NCBI GenBank assembly: GCA_015233565.1
Contig: JADFXM010000033.1
Span: forward strand, 1 to 64,000
DNA: 64,000 bases
Direction of reading: 5' to 3'
Origin: Candidatus Rifleibacteriota bacterium
GTDB taxonomy: Bacteria; Muiribacteriota; Ozemobacteria; Ozemobacterales; Ozemobacteraceae
In this document: positions 59,440 through 64,000 of the stretch, piece after piece
How positions within the stretch are numbered: the stretch's first letter is position 1
Layout of the letters: the number at the start of each line of letters is the position of its first letter
Made by a program: the position numbers and the translations under genes
The notes under the pieces: model-generated
What the model was told of the DNA's origin: nothing
Seen by the model: only the letters and a program-made list of their open reading frames with translations
The model's database searches: none

Positions 59440-59460
59440 ATTAACTCCTAAGCCGGCAAA

Positions 59461-60003
59461 CTACGCAGCCAGCTTTTTGCCTTCCTTAATTCTGACTTTC
59501 TCGCCTGAGTATCTGATTCCGGTGCCTTTATAGTGCTCCGGAGGTTTAACACCACGGATATTCGCAGCGATCTGCCCGACCATTTCTTTGTCAATCCCTG
59601 AAACGAGAATTTTATTCACTCCCTCGACTTTAAGAGTGATCTCTTTGGGTGGCTCAAAAACTACAGGATGGGAATAACCAATATTCATAACGACTTTGGT
59701 TCCTTCCTGTTTCGCTTTATAACCAATTCCAACGATCTCGAGTTCTCTCGTAAAACCAGTCGAAACACCAGTTACCATGTTGGCAACAAGACTTCGAACC
59801 AGTCCGAAATAACCTCTAATCTCTTTTTCCGAATTTTCTGGAATTGAACATTTAAGAACATCGCCTTCACGCGTAATTTTTACGCTGGTTGGGAATTCCC
59901 TCTTTAAGGCACCCTTGGGGCCTTTTACGGAGACGAGGGGCCCGTTGATAGACACTTCAACGCCCTTTGGTACTACAATGGGCTTTTTTCCTATTCTAGA
60001 CAT
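59461..60003 (-). CDS. rplF: 50S ribosomal protein L6
   Basis: 180 residues: MSRIGKKPIVVPKGVEVSIN, LVRSLVANMVTGVSTGFTRE, IVGIGYKAKQEGTKVVMNIG, YSHPVVFEPP and KPPEHYKGTGIRYSGEKVRI-like (PPEHYKGTGIRYSGEKVRI). It is a two-domain L6 of standard length. Confidence 0.99.
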   Translation of the reverse strand: MSRIGKKPIVVPKGVEVSINGPLVSVKGPKGALKREFPTSVKITREGDVLKCSIPENSEKEIRGYFGLVRSLVANMVTGVSTGFTRELEIVGIGYKAKQEGTKVVMNIGYSHPVVFEPPKEITLKVEGVNKILVSGIDKEMVGQIAANIRGVKPPEHYKGTGIRYSGEKVRIKEGKKLAA

Positions 60004-60018
60004 TTTTACCCCTCCCGA

Positions 60019-60417
60019 TTACCAAATTTGGCAAAGGATTTCACCGCCGATTCCGGCTTTTTTGGCTTCCTTATCAGTCATGATCCCTTTGGATGTAGAA
60101 ATTATGTTTACACCAAGGCCACCAAGGACTTTAGGCATTTCACCTTTTCCGGAATAAACGCGGCATCCGGGTTTGGAGACTCTTTTGAGCCCCATTAGAG
60201 TCCGGATTTGTTTTTCCCCGTATTTGAGGAAAATCTTCAAGTTAAATTTATTTTGAAATTTGTAATAACGAAAATCTCGAATATATCCTTCTTTTTTAAG
60301 GATCTTAGCGATTTCGATTTTCATTTTGGAGGAAGGCATTTCCACGCTTTCGTGCTTAACGCGGTTTGCATTCCGGATTCTTGTCAACATATCAGAAATG
60401 GGATCGGTCATGCTCAT
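60019..60417 (-). CDS. rpsH: 30S ribosomal protein S8
   Basis: 132 residues: DPISDMLTRIRNANRVKHES, MPSSKMKIEIAKILKKEGYI and the C-terminal LGVNIISTSKGIMTDKEAKK. It is a primary 16S binder and in other bacteria a repressor of the spc block. The ATG at 60417 has an in-frame Met one codon away. Confidence 0.99.
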   Translation of the reverse strand: MSMTDPISDMLTRIRNANRVKHESVEMPSSKMKIEIAKILKKEGYIRDFRYYKFQNKFNLKIFLKYGEKQIRTLMGLKRVSKPGCRVYSGKGEMPKVLGGLGVNIISTSKGIMTDKEAKKAGIGGEILCQIW

Positions 60418-60427
60418 AATGCGCTCC

Positions 60428-60613
60428 TCACCAGCTCGATTTAACTATTCCAGGGATTTGTCCGCGAGAAGCGAGATCCCGGAAGCAAATTCTACACATA
60501 TGAAAATCCCGCATATATCCGCGGGGGCGGCCACAAATCGCACATCTATTATATTTTCGGGTTGAAAATTTCGGTGGGCGAAGCCATTTAGCAATTAATG
60601 ATGTTTTTGCCAT
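60428..60613 (-). CDS. rpsN: 30S ribosomal protein S14, zinc-binding type
   Basis: 61 residues with MAKTSLIAKW, then CAICGRPRGYMRDFHMCRIC, the four-cysteine zinc site of type Z S14, and FRDLASRGQIPGIVKSSW. The short zinc form is common in thermophiles and many Gram-positive or candidate-phylum bacteria. Confidence 0.98.
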   Translation of the reverse strand: MAKTSLIAKWLRPPKFSTRKYNRCAICGRPRGYMRDFHMCRICFRDLASRGQIPGIVKSSW

Positions 60614-60628
60614 ATCTACTCCTTCTTA

Positions 60629-61204
60629 TTAGTTCTTCTGGGTTTTTCGGAAAGGCAAACCCAACAACGCGAGAAGCTCACGGGCTTCGCCATCGGTGCG
60701 GGCAGTAGTAACGATAGTTATGTTCATTCCCTGGACTTTTTCGACGCTGTCATATTTGATTTCAGGGAAAACCAATTGTTCTTGTAGCCCGAGGCTGTAA
60801 TTGCCACGGCCGTCGAAGGCTTTGGGTGACAAACCACGAAAGTCGCGAATACGCGGAACAACTATGTTGCACAGTTTGTCAAGAAAATAATAAGCCCTGT
60901 CTCCACGAAGAGTAACCATACAACCGATCGCCACTCCTGCGCGAAGTTTGAAATTGGAAATTGACTTTCTAGCTCGTGTTACGACGGGTTTTTGCCCTGC
61001 AATCTGGGTAAGTTCCGCAACAGATGCATCCAGCAACTTCCCGTTTTGGGTGGCAGCACCCACGCCCATATTCAGAACCACTTTGGTTATTTTAGGAACA
61101 GCCATCAGGTTCTTGTAATTAAAAGTCTCCTTCAGTTTTGGAACGACTTGATTGAGATATTTCTCTTTCAGCCTTGGAAGAGATTTTGGTTTCTTACTCG
61201 CCAT
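60629..61204 (-). CDS. rplE: 50S ribosomal protein L5
   Basis: 191 residues: LKEKYLNQVVPKLKETFNYK, KITKVVLNMGVGAATQNGKL, GQKPVVTRARKSISNFKLRA, GCMVTLRGDRAYYFLDKL and the C-terminal MNITIVTTARTDGEARELLA. It contacts 5S rRNA and the P-site tRNA. Confidence 0.99.
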   Translation of the reverse strand: MASKKPKSLPRLKEKYLNQVVPKLKETFNYKNLMAVPKITKVVLNMGVGAATQNGKLLDASVAELTQIAGQKPVVTRARKSISNFKLRAGVAIGCMVTLRGDRAYYFLDKLCNIVVPRIRDFRGLSPKAFDGRGNYSLGLQEQLVFPEIKYDSVEKVQGMNITIVTTARTDGEARELLALLGLPFRKTQKN

Positions 61205-61226
61205 GCCGAATACTCCTTATTTAATT

Positions 61227-61583
61227 TTATTTGCGACCGATTGGTTCTTTGCATTCTCTGCAAACACGTGAAATTTCTTCATTTGTGTGTGCGACAACCA
61301 CTGCACGTGTTACATCGTTGCATTTGGAACAGAACAATGCTACATTGGAAATAGCGATGGGTCCTTCTTTTTTAACGATCCCGCCTTTTCCCATTTTCTT
61401 GGAAGGTCTGGAATGTTTTTTTACATAATTAACCCCTTCGACTACTACCATTCCCCGACCTTTGTATACTTGCAGAACTCTACCTTTCTTTCCGGAGTCA
61501 TCCCCGGAAAGAACTAGAACGGTATCATCCTTCTTCACGTGGGGTTTTGCAACCGCACGATTTTTCTTCAAATTTTTCCGCAT
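61227..61583 (-). CDS. rplX: 50S ribosomal protein L24
   Basis: 118 residues: HVKKDDTVLVLSGDDSGKKG (KOW motif), VNYVKKHSRPSKKMGKGGIV, and SNVALFCSKCNDVTRAVVVA followed by CRECKEPIGRK. The CSKC...CREC cysteines form a zinc-like knuckle. A basic N-terminal extension of about 12 residues makes it slightly long. Confidence 0.98.
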   Translation of the reverse strand: MRKNLKKNRAVAKPHVKKDDTVLVLSGDDSGKKGRVLQVYKGRGMVVVEGVNYVKKHSRPSKKMGKGGIVKKEGPIAISNVALFCSKCNDVTRAVVVAHTNEEISRVCRECKEPIGRK

Positions 61584-61598
61584 TTTAAAAACTCCTCG

Positions 61599-61967
61599 TT
61601 AAATAACTTCGGGAGCAAGGGAAACGATTTTCATGAATTGTTTTTCACGAAGTTCCCTGGCCACGGGTCCGAAAATACGCGTCCCTTTTGGATTGTTGTC
61701 AGCGCCTATGATTACAGCTGCATTGTCGTCAAACTTGATGTAACTGCCGTCGGCTCTTCGATAAGCTTTCTTGGTTCTAACGATAACAGCTTTGACAACT
61801 TCTTTTCTCTTCACGGTTCCATCAGGAATTGCATCCTTTACTGAACCGACGATAATGTCGCCTAGTGATCCAAAGGTTCGATTGCTTCCACCCATGACTC
61901 GGATACAAAGAAGCCTTTTCGCTCCAGTATTGTCTGCTACTTTAAGAGTTGATTCCTGCCGGATCAT
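61599..61967 (-). CDS. rplN: 50S ribosomal protein L14
   Basis: 122 residues: MIRQESTLKVADNTGAKRLL, CIRVMGGSNRTFGSLGDIIV, DNAAVIIGADNNPKGTRIFG, PVARELREKQFMKIVSLAPE. The normal family start at 61967 lies 26 bases inside rpsQ, so the two frames overlap more than elsewhere in this block. Confidence 0.99.
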   Translation of the reverse strand: MIRQESTLKVADNTGAKRLLCIRVMGGSNRTFGSLGDIIVGSVKDAIPDGTVKRKEVVKAVIVRTKKAYRRADGSYIKFDDNAAVIIGADNNPKGTRIFGPVARELREKQFMKIVSLAPEVI

Positions 61968-62283
61968 CTGCTGAGGCCTCCTTCACTGTATTTGCACTTT
62001 TGGCAGTCGCGCGTTCAAGAACTTCCCTGACGACCCATTTTTTCAATTTACTGATGGGGCGGGATTCTTCAATTCGGATTTTATCGCCAAGCTTGCATTC
62101 GGATTTCGGGTCATGAACCATAAAGGTTCTGGAACGCTTGATATATTTTCTATATCGCGTGTGTTGAACGATTCCCTCAACTTCAACTTTTAAGGTTTTT
62201 GAAGAGTTAGCTGATATTACCCGTCCAACGATTGTTTTTCTGATCGCTTTTTCTTGTACTTGTTCTTGTTCTTGCTTTTCCAT
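61942..62283 (-). CDS. rpsQ: 30S ribosomal protein S17, extended at both ends
   Basis: 113 residues, against about 85 normally. The core has RKTIVGRVISANSSKTLKVE, HTRYRKYIKRSRTFMVHDPK and GDKIRIEESRPISKLKKWVV. An N-terminal Glu/Gln tract (EKQEQEQVQEK) and a C-terminal acidic tail (ERATAKSANTVKEASADDPA) are extra; the tail overlaps rplN. Confidence 0.97.
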   Translation of the reverse strand: MEKQEQEQVQEKAIRKTIVGRVISANSSKTLKVEVEGIVQHTRYRKYIKRSRTFMVHDPKSECKLGDKIRIEESRPISKLKKWVVREVLERATAKSANTVKEASADDPAGINS

Positions 62284-62299
62284 TTTTTACTCCTTAGCC

Positions 62300-62938
62300 T
62301 TAAAAGCATACCCGGCCGGTGAGCAATTCCCATTGGAGTGATCTAATTCTTTCAATCTCATTGAGCTTTGCTTGCTTAATTTCCTTGAGGGATTTAATTT
62401 GGGAAGCCTCATTTAAACCCATCCCAATCAATTTGTCAAGGAATTTCCTCCGTACTCGGAAAGTATTATCGCGTAATCTTTTGGATGCGGCTCTTAAAAG
62501 CTTCTCATCTTTGGGGTCCAGATCCTTGACTCTGAGCTTTTCAGAGACAATATTCCGGATATTTTTCAAAAGATCAGTTACTTTTGAATCAACTTCTACT
62601 CGAATTTCTCTTTTAACCTTCAAAATTTGACTATTCAACTTGGTCTTGAGAATTCTCTTTCTTTCTTTTAAAGGAACATGCATCGGATCGATGCCTTTTT
62701 CTGAAATCAATTTTTGATATTCATTTTTTAGCTGGGCTTTGATTTCATCCTTCTTGATTTTGGAAAGCTGAGAAAGAACCCGAGCAATATTTCTTTTAAG
62801 TGTCGAAATTTTTGAGAAGTTGGTAAGCTGGCCAGTGATCACCTGGAATCTGAGGTGGAAAAGGTCTTCTTTATAACCTCTGTATTTATCCTGGAGTTCT
62901 TCAGGGGTGAGCTCGGTCAGTTTTTCTCTGTTCTTCAT
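62300..62938 (-). CDS. rpmC: 50S ribosomal protein L29 with long C-terminal extension
   Basis: The first 65 residues are a normal L29 (ELTPEELQDKYRGYKEDLFH, LRFQVITGQLTNFSKISTLK, RNIARVLSQLSKIKKDE). About 147 more residues follow, highly charged and helical (LKERKRILKTKLNSQILKVK, EVDSKVTDLLKNIRNIVSEK, NEASQIKSLKEIKQAKLNEI), ending WELLTGRVCF. L29 sits at the tunnel exit, where chaperones and SRP dock, so the tail might contact nascent chains or rRNA. The ATG overlaps the rplP stop by 4 bases. Confidence 0.93.
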   Translation of the reverse strand: MKNREKLTELTPEELQDKYRGYKEDLFHLRFQVITGQLTNFSKISTLKRNIARVLSQLSKIKKDEIKAQLKNEYQKLISEKGIDPMHVPLKERKRILKTKLNSQILKVKREIRVEVDSKVTDLLKNIRNIVSEKLRVKDLDPKDEKLLRAASKRLRDNTFRVRRKFLDKLIGMGLNEASQIKSLKEIKQAKLNEIERIRSLQWELLTGRVCF

Positions 62939-63366
62939 TTCACGGTACCTCCAAATTCACTTCTTCCAATAACAACTTGAGTTCTGATGGGAAGTTTAAA
63001 ACCAGCCTGCGTTAAAGATTCAACGGCTACAGCTTCAGGAACGCCTTCCAGCTCGAACAGGATTCTCCCTGGTTTTACGACGGCAACCCAAAATTCAGGT
63101 GCTCCTTTTCCTTTACCCATACGGGTTTCAAGTGGTTTTTTAGAAACAGGTTTATCAGGAAATACCCTGATCCACATTTTTCCGGTTTTCTTGACAGTCC
63201 GCGTGATAACCTTTCTGGCTGCTTCAATTTGGTTGGCTGTCATCCAGCAGCATCCAAGGGCTTGAAGTCCAAAGGTTCCAAAGGCCAGAAACTTACCGCC
63301 TTTGCTTAATCCACGCATTCTTCCGCGCTGTTGCTTTCTATATTTAGTTCGTGCCGGCATCAACAT
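62935..63366 (-). CDS. rplP: 50S ribosomal protein L16
   Basis: 143 residues. The family starts MPARTKYRKQQRGRMRGLSK, so the ATG at 63360 is likely; one in frame at 63366 adds two residues. Other landmarks are LQALGCCWMTANQIEAARKV (with CC where many have EPAWIT) and RMGKGKGAPEFWVAVVKPGR. It supports the A-site tRNA. Confidence 0.98.
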   Translation of the reverse strand: MLMPARTKYRKQQRGRMRGLSKGGKFLAFGTFGLQALGCCWMTANQIEAARKVITRTVKKTGKMWIRVFPDKPVSKKPLETRMGKGKGAPEFWVAVVKPGRILFELEGVPEAVAVESLTQAGFKLPIRTQVVIGRSEFGGTVK

Positions 63367-63408
63367 GGCACATTTCTCCTTTTCTCTCTAAATCTTATTC
63401 AAATTGAA

Positions 63409-64000
63409 TCAATAGGTTGTCTGACGGACCGGAGGAGCTTCCTCCAGAAGGGCCTGTTTTCCTATCTTTTCGCCACGGAAAACCCATACTTTAATTCCGA
63501 CGCATCCAAAGGTTGTGACGGCTGTCTCACGAGCAAAATCGATATCCGCTCTGAGAGTGTGAAGAGGCACGCGTCCCTCACGGATCCATTCTAAGCGTGC
63601 AATTTCTGCTCCACCTAATCGACCCGAACAAGTGACTTTAATACCTCCCGCGCCGGCCCTGATTGCTCTGCTGATCGTAGTTTTCATCGCTCGGCGATGA
63701 GAAATTCGCTTCTCGATCTGCATTGCAATGTTTTCAGCAATCAATTTCGCCTCGAGGTCGGGATGCTTGATTTCCTGGATGGCCAAATAAACTGACTTTC
63801 CAGTAAGTTTTTCCAAATCCCTTTTAAGGATTTCAACTCTTTCGCCACCCTTGCCAATAATTGCGCCTGGTTTGGCGGTATGAATCGTAATTTTAACTTT
63901 GGTATTCGATTTTCGTTCAATTTCGATCTTGCTTACGCCTTCACGAGGGAATTGTTTTTTATCGATGAACTTTCGAATTTTGATATCTTCGTGCAAAAAA
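63409..64000 (-). CDS. rpsC: 30S ribosomal protein S3 (partial, cut by window edge)
   Basis: The visible 197 residues begin FLHEDIKIRKFI, so the usual N-terminal 40 or so residues (VNPVGFRLGI...) are outside the window; an apparent TTG start at 63996 is not real. Landmarks are AKPGAIIGKGGERVEILKRD (KH domain), GCVGIKVWVFRGEKIGKQ-like (TFGCVGIKVWVFRGEKI) and AENIAMQIEKRISHRRAMKT. rpsC normally precedes rplP. Confidence 0.97.
   Translation of the reverse strand, partial: FLHEDIKIRKFIDKKQFPREGVSKIEIERKSNTKVKITIHTAKPGAIIGKGGERVEILKRDLEKLTGKSVYLAIQEIKHPDLEAKLIAENIAMQIEKRISHRRAMKTTISRAIRAGAGGIKVTCSGRLGGAEIARLEWIREGRVPLHTLRADIDFARETAVTTFGCVGIKVWVFRGEKIGKQALLEEAPPVRQTTY

Overview
This is an AT-rich stretch of a bacterial chromosome with an outer membrane: a PilQ-type secretin and a type IV pilus assembly operon are present. 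The right end is the canonical spc/alpha ribosomal block, so the window is chromosomal. Several ribosomal proteins (L17, L29, S17) are much longer than usual, which points to a deep, probably uncultivated lineage. A candidate phylum such as Riflebacteria/Ozemobacteria is only a weak guess; the sequence alone does not settle it. No rRNA or tRNA gene was recognised.

Region 1-14.5 kb is a complete type I-E CRISPR-Cas locus read on the minus strand: cas3, cse1, cse2, cas7, cas5, cas6e, cas1, cas2, a short leader, then an array of 69 full 28-bp repeats at a constant 61-bp period. The leader-distal end is cut inside a repeat by the end of an IS21-family element whose istA is truncated. Duplicate and overlapping spacers show repeated sampling of the same targets. 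Cas3 has no ordinary start codon upstream of its first HD-domain histidine.

Region 14.8-32.3 kb is an accessory area: a VapBC-like toxin-antitoxin pair, a lone sialic-acid-synthase-like enzyme, a secreted GH43 glycosidase, a flavodoxin-like protein, a three-gene envelope module (Cache-HAMP sensor, transporter-like protein with HEAT repeats, PhnD-like binding protein), a methyltransferase, a YigZ protein, an alpha/alpha-toroid protein, a secreted helical protein and a BtpA-family protein. Three families of small dispersed repeats lie between these genes. Two behave like MITEs: about 145 bp with AAAGAGTAAA ends, four copies, and 130 bp with CAGGGCAAACGCAT ends, two copies.

Region 32.3-37.1 kb is the most novel part: a tightly coupled minus-strand operon of an HPr-kinase-like protein, a PqqD-like RiPP recognition protein, a 45-residue peptide that looks like a RiPP precursor, a glycosyltransferase and two paralogous radical SAM proteins. 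The peptide has a lasso-type leader pattern and a C-terminal serine, but no lasso cyclase or leader peptidase is in the window. I propose it as an undescribed phospho/glyco-modified RiPP system.

Region 37.1-49.8 kb encodes a type IV pilus: two tandem major-pilin paralogues, PilQ, PilP, PilO, a fused PilM-PilN, a minor pilin carrying seven RCC1 repeats, three further pseudopilins, PilC and PilB. An Lgt-like protein and an EcfA-type ATPase follow. Region 51.5-64 kb runs rplQ, rpoA, rpsD, rpsK, rpsM, rpmJ, infA, map, adk, secY, rplO, rpmD, rpsE, rplR, rplF, rpsH, rpsN, rplE, rplX, rplN, rpsQ, rpmC, rplP and a partial rpsC, all on the minus strand.
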